A DNA stretch of 5,848 nucleotides from Acidobacteriota bacterium (GTDB taxonomy: Bacteria > Acidobacteriota > Vicinamibacteria > Vicinamibacterales > UBA8438). Below, in pieces: positions 1 through 5,666 of this stretch (position 1 is the first letter of the stretch; the number at the start of each line of letters is the position of its first letter). The stretch covers positions 1-5,848 of the forward strand of contig DQEK01000248.1 in NCBI GenBank assembly GCA_003533545.1. The letters run 5' to 3'. Below the pieces are notes generated by a model. That model searched no databases and was not told the DNA's origin. It worked only from the letters and a program-made list of their open reading frames with translations. Made by a program: the position numbers and the translations under genes.

Positions 1-612
1 GGGGAACCTATTCTCGGCCTTGGTTTCTCGCCCGACGTGACTAACCAGGCATTCCAGTTGCAGGTGGGAGAAGTCGCTGGTCCGATCCAGACCCCCACGG
101 GCCCGGCCTTTGTGACAGTGGTCGGAATTCAAGAACCTTACGTGCCGCCTTTAGAGGAGGTCGAGGCGCGCGTACGCGACGACGTCATCCGACGCAAGGC
201 GTTCGTGGCAGCGCAAGAACGCGCTGCGGAAATTTCAACACAGCTGGCTTCAGTTGAGGACTTTGAGCCCGCCGCGATCGAAGGGGGCCTCGAAGTAAAT
301 AGCAGCGATTTGCTGACTCGCGGTACAGCGATTCCAGGTATAGGCCTCAACGCCGCCGTTGAGGCGGCAGCGTTCTCATTGCCGGTGGGCGACACAAGTG
401 ACCCAATCCTGACAGGGAACACCGCGATTGTGCTTCGGATCGAAGAACGTCAGGAAGCCGCTGAAGCAGCATTCGAAACCAATCGGGAAACGCTCCTGAA
501 CCAACTTATGACCGAGCGCCAGAACCGGTTCTTCGCAGCCTACATGAACAACGCCAAGACCCGTATCCTGATCGACGTCGATCTGGCCGCATTCGCTCAA
601 GCGGTGACCTAG
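1..612 (+). CDS. ppiD: PpiD-like peptidyl-prolyl cis-trans isomerase, C-terminal part (5' end outside window)
   Basis: The frame is open from base 1 to the TAG at 610-612 and gives 203 residues; the start lies before the window, so the GTG at 37 is an internal valine codon and not a start. Residues 1 to about 45 read as the end of a parvulin (PpiC-type rotamase) domain, with the typical pattern A17-F18-x-L20, G23-E24-V25, P28-I29, T31 and G34. A charged helical stretch follows (about 50-85), then the C-terminal region found after the parvulin domain in PpiD proteins, ending in a long helix (about 150-190) and a short I-D-V strand. In known PpiD proteins an N-terminal membrane anchor and a SurA-like chaperone domain come first; they would be upstream of the window. 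The role known for the family is folding of exported proteins in the periplasm near SecYEG. A SurA-type protein is less likely because only one rotamase tail is followed by this long C-terminal region. The gene converges on sppA with 51 bp between stops. Confidence 0.8.
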   Translation, partial: GEPILGLGFSPDVTNQAFQLQVGEVAGPIQTPTGPAFVTVVGIQEPYVPPLEEVEARVRDDVIRRKAFVAAQERAAEISTQLASVEDFEPAAIEGGLEVNSSDLLTRGTAIPGIGLNAAVEAAAFSLPVGDTSDPILTGNTAIVLRIEERQEAAEAAFETNRETLLNQLMTERQNRFFAAYMNNAKTRILIDVDLAAFAQAVT

Positions 613-630
613 GGCCCCGTCCCTGGACGT

Positions 631-679
631 GACGCTCCCCTTTTCCGGCAAGACCTAGGATGCTCAGGGAATGAGCGTC
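631..679. repeat. Inverted repeat spanning the ppiD/sppA convergent gap, weak bidirectional terminator candidate
   Basis: GACGCTC at 631-637 is repeated in reverse complement as GAGCGTC at 673-679, enclosing 35 bases and reaching into the last codons of sppA. A smaller hairpin (CGTC at 618-621 with GACG at 626-629) lies just before it, and a run of four T follows at 641-644. Two copies of GACCTAGG (606-613 and 652-659) also bracket the gap. Convergent genes 51 bp apart would be expected to have a shared terminator here, but no textbook hairpin directly followed by a T run is present on either strand, so the role is only inferred. Confidence 0.25.
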
Positions 680-2403
680 CCAGACATGAGGGCCAGCGGC
701 TCGCCGCTACGAAACAGTCGTAGCGGAACGGCGGCAACCTCAAGGGTCGCCAGGGGTAACGGGAACCAACCCAGCCGCGCCGCCGCCTGTGTCACGGTGA
801 AGCCCTCGCTCAGCAAGTCGAGGAAGCTCCTCTCGCGCGGATAGGCGACCAATTCAACTTCGTCGTTGGCGCCAATCCCAGACTGGTCCTTCGCTACTGC
901 CACGGCTCTGTCCAGACCACCTAGTTCGTCAACCAGACCGCGCGCCTTGGCCTGTCGTCCGGTCCATACACGACCCTGGGCCAATGCGTGAACGGCATCA
1001 CGCGTCATCTCTCGCCCCTCGGCCGCCTTCGTCAAAAATTGCTCATAAATCGCATCGACATGCTCCTGCATCTTGATGCGCTCGTCGTCCGAAAAGGGAA
1101 TGACAGGCGAATAGATCTCGGCGAACCGCCCGTCGCTCACCGGTTCAACCGTCACCCCCACCTTTTCGTAGACCCCTCTCGTCGCAATCTTACCGGCGAC
1201 CACGCCGATCGATCCGGTCAGGGTCGCGGGCTGAGCCACAATGCTGTCGGCAGCCATTGCGATGTAGTACCCACCAGAAGCCCCGAGGTCGGACATCGAG
1301 GCTATAACTGGCTTTTCGTCTTTCGCCAGCAACACCTCCCGCCAGATGACATCTGAAGCAACGGCCGACCCACCCGGGCTATCGATGCGCAAAACGATCG
1401 CCCGCACAGAATCGTCGTCTCTGGCCGCACGCAGCGCAGAAACCAGAGTCTCTGATCCGAGCACCTCGCCCCCCGTGAGATCAATTCCACTGCTCCCTGA
1501 GTTGATGGTCCCGACCGCATAGATGACCGCAATGCGCGCGCCCTGATTCAACCCCAATGACTCGAGGCTGACCCCCCGGTAATCCCGGTCAGGAATGACG
1601 TGCCAATCGAACTCATCGAACGGTGGCTGGCGCTTGATTTCATCCGCGTAGACGAGTCCGTCGACCAAGCCGGACGCAAGCGCGTCCGTCGGCAAGAAAG
1701 GTCCCTCGTCGATCAGCCGAACGACCTCATCTTCCGCTAACTCGCGACTGAGCGAAATACCTTGGACAACCTGCTCGTAGAGGTCGCGATTCAGCGATTC
1801 GGCCATCTCGCGATGGGCCGGAGTCATTGTCGTCTCCGTATAAAGGTTCGCGGCCGTCTTGAAATCACCGGCATTCAACATATCCGGCTGCGCTCCTACC
1901 TTGTCGAGCGCGCCTCGGACAAACATCTCGTAGCTCGCAACTCCGATGAGATCTAGCGGGCTGCCCGGCATCAAAAACACCTTGTCGGCTGCCGAGGCCA
2001 GGTAGTACTCCTGAGTGCCGCCATACTCCAAGAACGCCACAATCGGCTTACCAGACTCTCTGTAATCGAGTACCGCCGCGCGAATCTCTTGCGCCTTGCC
2101 CCAAAGCAGCTGCGGCCCGACCGGCATCAGAACCACACCCCGAATACGTGAGTCAACTTTCGCCTTTCGGAGGCTATCAACCACCGATTGCACCGTCGTC
2201 CCCCCGCCCAAAAGAAGCGCAAGTAACGGATTCGTCTGTCGCTCGCTCATGCCACCCGGTACGCGCAGAACGAGTACCGAGTTTGAAACAACCGCGGGCT
2301 CGGCGGACACCACCGAGTAAATCGCAGCAATGCCGATCACCGATGTGACGACCGCCAATAGTAGAAAAGTGATGATGAACCTGACCCCACGCGAAGCAGC
2401 CAC
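664..2403 (-). CDS. sppA: Signal peptide peptidase SppA, 67K (two-lobed) type
   Basis: SppA is a membrane-anchored serine protease (peptidase family S49) that cleaves signal peptides remaining in the inner membrane after secretion. The 579-residue protein starts with a basic tip and one membrane segment (about 8-30), as expected for an anchor with the body in the periplasm. Two tandem S49-like lobes follow. The N-terminal lobe holds the presumed general-base lysine K182 (motif AGDFKTA), matching E. coli K209. The C-terminal lobe holds RIDSPGGSA at 339-347 and the nucleophile S376 (motif GASGGYY), matching E. coli S409. The N-terminal lobe carries a degenerate copy, GGTQEYYLASAAD (128-140), with T130 where S376 stands in the other lobe. 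This split dyad is characteristic of the long SppA form, so the enzyme should be active. Length is slightly below the E. coli protein (618). The start is GTG, chosen because AGGAGG lies 5 bases upstream. The gene appears to be a single unit, divergent from the tRNA gene and convergent with ppiD. Confidence 0.95.
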   Translation of the reverse strand: MAASRGVRFIITFLLLAVVTSVIGIAAIYSVVSAEPAVVSNSVLVLRVPGGMSERQTNPLLALLLGGGTTVQSVVDSLRKAKVDSRIRGVVLMPVGPQLLWGKAQEIRAAVLDYRESGKPIVAFLEYGGTQEYYLASAADKVFLMPGSPLDLIGVASYEMFVRGALDKVGAQPDMLNAGDFKTAANLYTETTMTPAHREMAESLNRDLYEQVVQGISLSRELAEDEVVRLIDEGPFLPTDALASGLVDGLVYADEIKRQPPFDEFDWHVIPDRDYRGVSLESLGLNQGARIAVIYAVGTINSGSSGIDLTGGEVLGSETLVSALRAARDDDSVRAIVLRIDSPGGSAVASDVIWREVLLAKDEKPVIASMSDLGASGGYYIAMAADSIVAQPATLTGSIGVVAGKIATRGVYEKVGVTVEPVSDGRFAEIYSPVIPFSDDERIKMQEHVDAIYEQFLTKAAEGREMTRDAVHALAQGRVWTGRQAKARGLVDELGGLDRAVAVAKDQSGIGANDEVELVAYPRERSFLDLLSEGFTVTQAAARLGWFPLPLATLEVAAVPLRLFRSGEPLALMSGTLIP

Positions 2404-2408
2404 ACTAT

Positions 2409-2414
2409 CCTCCT
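2409..2414 (-). promoter_or_regulatory. Shine-Dalgarno site of sppA
   Basis: On the minus strand a perfect AGGAGG lies 5 bases before the GTG at 2403-2401. It decides the start: the ATG at 2419-2417, further upstream, is out of frame and runs into TAG after four codons. Confidence 0.85.
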
Positions 2415-2458
2415 AACATGTTGCGCCCAGCGCGCTCCATCTCCCACCAAAGCCTGGC

Positions 2459-2495
2459 TGAGCGACCATACAGCGTCCTGCAGGCGCGTCGCTCA
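2459..2495 (-). repeat. Inverted repeat in the presumed sppA leader or promoter
   Basis: TGAGCGAC (2459-2466) and GTCGCTCA (2488-2495) are perfect 8 bp arms around a 21-base centre that contains the 8 bp palindrome CCTGCAGG (2477-2484). Read as RNA on the minus strand, the outer stem can be extended by a GCG/CGC pair with a 6-base bulge, giving a hairpin about 55-92 bases before the sppA GTG. It could be an mRNA 5' hairpin or a protein-binding operator. No T run follows, so an intrinsic terminator is unlikely. Confidence 0.45.
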
Positions 2496-2679
2496 CCCCT
2501 AGAATAGACTGAGAAAACACGTCTTCGTCCCATGGCATGAAACGTACGTGCAATGGTCACCGTCCCGAGCAAGCCATCGACTCGCCAAGACCAGGCCGAC
2601 CATACGTGACGACTCAGAGATACTCAACACACCCTTCGCACTCTTTCCGAGCAACGCCCACATCAACTTCTAGCAAGGA

Positions 2680-2709
2680 TAGTCAAGACTCAGTCGTTCT
2701 CGATATACT
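2680..2709 (+). promoter_or_regulatory. Possible sigma-70-type promoter of tRNA-Leu
   Basis: TATACT at 2704-2709 matches five of six bases of the -10 consensus. The -35 candidate TAGTCA at 2680-2685 matches four of six, with an 18 bp spacer. Transcription would start near 2716, leaving a 5' leader of about 47 bases for RNase P to remove. Position and orientation fit the tRNA; the -35 is weak. Confidence 0.4.
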
Positions 2710-2762
2710 GAAGTGTCGATCGTCCGGTCGATGGAGCCCGTATGGGCGCAGAATCCCCACTT

Positions 2763-2850
2763 GCGGAAGTGGCGGAATTGGCAGACGCGCAGGCCTCAGG
2801 AGCCTGTGAGACTTAGTCTCATGGGGGTTCAAGTCCCCCCTTCCGCACCA
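2763..2850 (+). tRNA. tRNA-Leu, anticodon CAG
   Basis: A complete class II tRNA folds by eye. The acceptor stem is GCGGAAG (2763-2769) with CTTCCGC (2840-2846). The D stem is GCG (2772-2774) with CGC (2786-2788). The anticodon stem is CAGGC (2790-2794) with GCCTG (2802-2806), and its loop CTCAGGA puts the anticodon CAG at 2797-2799. A long variable arm has a 6 bp stem (2807-2812 with 2816-2821) and a TTA loop. The T stem is GGGGG (2823-2827) with CCCCC (2835-2839) around TTCAAGT. The discriminator base is A2847 and the CCA end is encoded (2848-2850). The long variable arm, A discriminator and CAG anticodon identify a leucine tRNA reading CUG. Every stem is fully paired, so it should be functional. 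Confidence 0.97.
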
Positions 2851-2858
2851 ACTTCCAA

Positions 2859-2883
2859 CCGGCCGCCTAGTCTAGGAAGCCGG
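2859..2883 (+). terminator. Hairpin just after tRNA-Leu, possible 3' end or processing signal
   Basis: CCGGC (2859-2863) pairs with GCCGG (2879-2883), and CCTA (2866-2869) with TAGG (2873-2876), separated by a 2x2 internal loop and closed by the triloop GTC. It begins nine bases after the tRNA CCA. No T run follows directly; the nearest is six T at 2942-2947. A competing stem, 2882-2888 with 2903-2909, shares bases with it. It may be a factor-assisted terminator or a processing block. The remaining bases up to 3022 show nothing else. Confidence 0.35.
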
Positions 2884-3022
2884 ACCGTACCTGTAATTGA
2901 AAATGGTCCCCGCAACTCAGACCTGACGAGCGGTATGTTCCTTTTTTAGTAGGGATCGCACCAATCGGGACCTGAACAAGGGTAACAACGAAATGAGAAA
3001 CCCCGGGTTAGCGTGCGCCAAC

Positions 3023-3244
3023 CTATTTCTTACGCGCCGCCCACGATTTCTTCATCCGTAAGGAGATCGCACGCCTCTGCGCAGCGGTCATCTTCCGGCG
3101 CCGACGCTTCCTAGCCTTGACCGCCGTCTTTCTCTGTCCTCTCGAGCTATCCGTAGTCAGCGCGCTAAGTGCGGCGTCCACCCGCTCTAGTCCGGCGACC
3201 AGCAGTTTCCTTTCCTTCTTCAGCTCCCTAATAATCAACTTCAT
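3023..3244 (-). CDS. Small, very basic coiled-coil protein, possibly nucleic-acid binding
   Basis: I do not recognise a named family. The 73-residue protein has three parts. Residues 3-29 form a charged amphipathic helix, likely a short coiled coil. Residues 35-51 are a basic linker with four arginines in a row at 47-50. Residues 52-73 form a conserved-looking tail, MTAAQRRAISLRMKKSWAARKK in pattern S/T-A-x-x-R-x-x-I-x-x-x-x-x-x-x-W. It has 26 Lys/Arg among 73 residues, and residues 35-73 have 19 basic and no acidic residues. From memory, similar 'helix plus basic tail ending in R-x-x-I ... W' proteins occur in soil and environmental bacteria, but I cannot confirm this here. Binding to DNA or RNA is an inference from charge. 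The start is fixed by an in-frame TAA two codons before the ATG. The ribosome site is unusual: a good AAGGAGA lies 14 bases upstream and a weak AGG only 6 bases upstream. It is probably transcribed alone, as over 400 bp separate it from the next minus-strand gene. Confidence 0.7.
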   Translation of the reverse strand: MKLIIRELKKERKLLVAGLERVDAALSALTTDSSRGQRKTAVKARKRRRRKMTAAQRRAISLRMKKSWAARKK

Positions 3245-3281
3245 GTTTTACCTATGCCTCTCCTTCAATTGATCAGAACAC

Positions 3282-3314
3282 ATTATCTTAGACTCACAAA
3301 ACAGGACGTCACAA
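3282..3314 (-). promoter_or_regulatory. Possible promoter of the small basic protein gene
   Basis: On the minus strand TTGTGA (3314-3309) and TAAGAT (3290-3285), 18 bp apart, each match the sigma-70 consensus at four of six positions. The overlapping GATAAT (3287-3282) matches five of six but has no well-spaced -35. Transcription would begin around 3276, some 30 bases before the ATG. Confidence 0.3.
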
Positions 3315-3375
3315 CAACAGTCGCTACGTAGGTTTCACCGTCTAGGTAGTAACTGACCGTTTACATATAGGTCGT

Positions 3376-3388
3376 TGTGTGCCACACA
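3376..3388. repeat. Short inverted repeat TGTGTG-C-CACACA
   Basis: Perfect 6 bp arms lie around a single central C. The symmetry and length suit an operator half-site pair, but the arms are low-complexity and chance is possible. Confidence 0.3.
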
Positions 3389-3459
3389 TGAGAGGCTACA
3401 CCAAAGGTAGCTATGCTCCACAAACCCACATTCCTGAGACTGGTTACATAGATATTCCA

Positions 3460-3476
3460 CTATTGTCATCCAATAG
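3460..3476. repeat. Inverted repeat CTATTG-5-CAATAG
   Basis: Perfect 6 bp arms (3460-3465 and 3471-3476) are separated by TCATC. It lies nine bases from the stronger palindrome at 3486-3502. The two may form one compound site. It can also form a small hairpin, with no T run after it. Confidence 0.35.
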
Positions 3477-3485
3477 CGATACACC

Positions 3486-3502
3486 GTGGCAAAATTTGCC
3501 AC
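3486..3502. repeat. 17 bp operator-like palindrome GTGGCAAA-A-TTTGCCAC
   Basis: Two perfect 8 bp arms surround one central A, a form typical of sites bound by dimeric regulators. It lies about 170 bp upstream of the likely promoter of the small basic gene and downstream of the membrane protein gene. As RNA it would make a 7 bp stem with a 3-base loop. On the plus strand five T occur only 13 bases later, so it is a poor terminator. The regulator is unknown. Confidence 0.5.
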
Positions 3503-3580
3503 CGACTACCTAACATTTTTCCCGCGCCCATAGCCCATAAGCTAGAACGTTACTAGTACCTTCCCCAAGAATGGCAGCTA

Positions 3581-3660
3581 ACCGGAAGCAAATATCAGGA
3601 AGGGAGTACAGACACCGAAAAGTACTAATAACCCCCAGGTACCATCCTCACCGGAAGCAA
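3581..3660. repeat. 11 bp direct repeat, one copy inside the 3' end of the membrane protein gene
   Basis: ACCGGAAGCAA occurs at 3581-3591 and 3650-3660, exactly 69 bp (23 codons) apart. On the minus strand the first copy encodes the final residues C-F-R and the first base of the stop. The second copy, in the same frame beyond the stop, again reads C-F-R. The preceding CTTCCT is also shared, separated by six extra bases in the second copy. A local in-frame duplication is possible. Confidence 0.4.
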
Positions 3661-5666
3661 GGAAGTTGCCACGATTCGTAGGTCAGATTAGACGGCACGC
3701 GGTTCCTAGACAACACTCGATAACCGTCCTCAGTTGCATAAGGATCGCCGAAACTTGACTCCCCAGCAACTTGGTAATTCGTATTTAGGTAATCATCAAC
3801 TAACGTAAAATCCCGCCTGAAATCACCGTACGTGTCCTTCTCGATGAATACTAACGGAACGGATTGTTCCTCAAGACGACTCACAACACGTTGTTGAAAA
3901 GCCGTGTCTGACCAGTGTCCACCGAAAAATGACACCATCCCACCCGCGAACCCTCTGCTAGCGAAAGTGAATAACTGTGGAGCAAACCAAGTGGTCATGA
4001 GACGGTCCCCTGGTCCCGTACACTCCCTCGCGTAGCGCACCAACCCGGACAGACGCCCGCTTGGCAGCAGCGCCACGGACGGTGGAGAAGCCGCGAGTCT
4101 CTGAAGTTTCTCTCGCCACGGCACCGGTGTTACCCCCATCGTCGACAACTTGTCGCTCCACACCGCCAGTGTCCCAAATCCCACAAATGCCACCAGTAAC
4201 ACGTGTGCTACCGACCAGCCTAGCCTTGCCTCTGAAGCCCGTGCGGGCTCTACTGGCACTAAAACCAACTGACCCACAACCCAGGTTCCCAAGATAACGA
4301 GCGGTGGCGCCACCGCCCCAATTCGAGCAGCGAACGGCTCACGCAAGATGAAAACATCAATCAACACGCACAGTGTCACAAGAGAAAACCCACGTGCCGC
4401 CTCCCGCTGCCGTGCGGAAGTCGACCAGCGGCGGCGACTGTTCCACCAGATCACCAATACCCCGAGAGCCGGGATGACCAAAAACAGATAACACAACATA
4501 GCAGTCGCGTTGGCCCTGGAGAACACGCCAGGAAGTATCTGTAGCCGAAGCAATGGGACAAAACGTTGGAGCTTGGCAACGAGCGGTTCGGATGACATCA
4601 CCTCCGCCGTGCCCCGATCAATGAAGGCTGTGTCTTCGATGTGGGCATCTTCGATGAGTCGACGGACATTCTCTACCGAGTTGTCTTCGAGTCGATACCA
4701 CCAGGTCCGACCTCCATCTAACACTGGTTCTGCCAGAGTAAACCGCTCTTCCAGAGCGACCCGCTCGGCCGCGCCAAGCCCGTCAGTCCACCGCACCTTA
4801 ACCGGATAACCCGATCTAGATTTGACCGCGAGCAACGGCGCACTGTTGTCGATTTTGAGATCAGGCAAGTGAAAGAGGCTGGTCCGGTTGCTCTCACGGG
4901 CTGCGTAGTTGATGATCTGCCGAGCGTACTCAGGGACTCCGCCACTAACCTGCAGAAACAGTAGACAAGGCAACGAGACCAGCACGGCAACCATCACATA
5001 AGCTCCTATGCGGCGTACGAACGCCGCACTGGTCCCATGAATGCCCAGCAACAAGACGATCCCGGCACACGCGATGTACAGGCCGTTGTCGTATCGAAAC
5101 CAAAACGCTGTGGCCGTGCCTACGGCCAACAGGACGAGGTTGCTGATGGAAGTCCTCTCGCTGTAACGCCAACAAAGAAAGGCACCGAGCGGATAGAAAA
5201 AAACTTTATCGTAGTCGTAAAACCTCGGGCCTACGGCCACTGACAACCCGGTAATCAATACCGCGAGTGGCAACGACCGCGTGATGCGAAGAAGCAATAC
5301 AAACGTCAGCGTGAAGCCAGCAGAGAAGGCGCCGACATTGAGTACTGCCTCGCCGAGCAAATTGTCCCCGAACGTTGCTTGCACAGCCGCTGAGCTGAAA
5401 AGCGTCAAGAAAAATCCCGGGTCAAAGAAGTCTTTGAACGGCAATTCGCCGTACTGCACGATCTGCCGTGCCCGAGAGATGCGGTCGAAGTGGTCGTCCC
5501 TAACGCCGTATGTCAACAGGTGAAACAAGCACGATCCGACGAACACCACAGTCACCCATGCCCACGGCGTGTTATCGACGGCGTCCGCACGGTGCCGCTG
5601 CTGCCTAGCCATTGCGTCTGGTGAAAGCGTCGCTGGTGCGGTGTCGTCCGTCTCGAGTGTGGTCAA
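3648..5666 (-). CDS. Multi-spanning membrane protein, GT-C-like glycosyltransferase candidate
   Basis: The 672-residue protein has about 12 predicted membrane segments by eye: eight in residues 35-240, four in 386-503. A soluble stretch (about 241-385) separates the two groups, and a soluble C-terminal domain covers about 505-672. The first loop carries an acidic cluster, RDDHFDR (56-62), then ELPFKDFFDPGFF (74-86). This resembles the catalytic first loop of GT-C enzymes of the ArnT/PMT type, which move a sugar from a lipid-linked donor onto an acceptor at the outer face of the inner membrane. YDYD (150-153) is a second acidic motif. The donor and acceptor are unknown, and a non-catalytic relative is possible. 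The start is uncertain: TTG at 5666 is the first possible start after an in-frame TAG and overlaps an upstream stop as TTGA, while ATG at 5612-5610 (residue 19) lacks a ribosome site too. No clear Shine-Dalgarno precedes either. G+C falls to 76 of 180 (42%) over 3721-3900, near the 3' end. Confidence 0.8.
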   Translation of the reverse strand: MTTLETDDTAPATLSPDAMARQQRHRADAVDNTPWAWVTVVFVGSCLFHLLTYGVRDDHFDRISRARQIVQYGELPFKDFFDPGFFLTLFSSAAVQATFGDNLLGEAVLNVGAFSAGFTLTFVLLLRITRSLPLAVLITGLSVAVGPRFYDYDKVFFYPLGAFLCWRYSERTSISNLVLLAVGTATAFWFRYDNGLYIACAGIVLLLGIHGTSAAFVRRIGAYVMVAVLVSLPCLLFLQVSGGVPEYARQIINYAARESNRTSLFHLPDLKIDNSAPLLAVKSRSGYPVKVRWTDGLGAAERVALEERFTLAEPVLDGGRTWWYRLEDNSVENVRRLIEDAHIEDTAFIDRGTAEVMSSEPLVAKLQRFVPLLRLQILPGVFSRANATAMLCYLFLVIPALGVLVIWWNSRRRWSTSARQREAARGFSLVTLCVLIDVFILREPFAARIGAVAPPLVILGTWVVGQLVLVPVEPARASEARLGWSVAHVLLVAFVGFGTLAVWSDKLSTMGVTPVPWREKLQRLAASPPSVALLPSGRLSGLVRYARECTGPGDRLMTTWFAPQLFTFASRGFAGGMVSFFGGHWSDTAFQQRVVSRLEEQSVPLVFIEKDTYGDFRRDFTLVDDYLNTNYQVAGESSFGDPYATEDGYRVLSRNRVPSNLTYESWQLPCFR

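Larger units (their letters stand above)
2404..2762. other. Non-coding gap between sppA and tRNA-Leu (359 bp)
   Basis: No convincing gene is seen. The stretch should hold the sppA leader and promoter (minus strand) and the tRNA promoter (plus strand). On the minus strand TATTCT (2506-2501) is a possible -10 for sppA, but no good -35 stands before it. If it is used, transcription would start near 2494, at the edge of the inverted repeat at 2459-2495. An 8 bp palindrome, ACGTACGT, lies at 2542-2549. The plus-strand open frame from 2537 runs into the tRNA and has no ribosome binding site, so I do not call it. Confidence 0.6.
3245..3647. other. AT-richer non-coding gap with small palindromes (403 bp)
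   Basis: No supported gene is present. My count for 3241-3600 is 161 G+C in 360 (45%), against about 63% in sampled lines of sppA. The stretch holds the likely promoter of the small basic gene, three short inverted repeats (3376-3388, 3460-3476, 3486-3502) and one copy of a direct repeat shared with the end of the membrane protein gene. A 41-codon plus-strand frame from the ATG at 3388 exists, but it has no ribosome site and low third-position G+C (16 of 41). Confidence 0.6.

Noticed and set aside
606..659. Two GACCTAGG copies bracketing the ppiD-sppA gap, considered as a mobile-element footprint
   Set aside because: Only 8 bp long, contains the palindrome CCTAGG, and nothing element-like lies between; chance is sufficient.
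988..1356. Plus-strand open frame antisense to sppA
   Set aside because: It is a shadow of the well-supported SppA frame, with no domain or ribosome site.
2882..2947. Stem 2882-2888/2903-2909 plus T run at 2942-2947 considered as the tRNA terminator
   Set aside because: The T run is more than 30 bases from the stem, so it is not a rho-independent terminator by the usual form.
2537..2949. Two overlapping plus-strand open frames (from 2537 and from 2713) across the tRNA region
   Set aside because: Both run through tRNA-Leu, have no ribosome site and show no recognisable domain.
3388..3513. 41-codon plus-strand open frame starting at ATG 3388
   Set aside because: No Shine-Dalgarno, only 16 of 41 codons end in G or C, and it crosses two palindromes; no support as a gene.
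4510..4809. Plus-strand open frame antisense to the membrane protein gene
   Set aside because: Serine/arginine-rich shadow translation of a real coding frame; no independent evidence.
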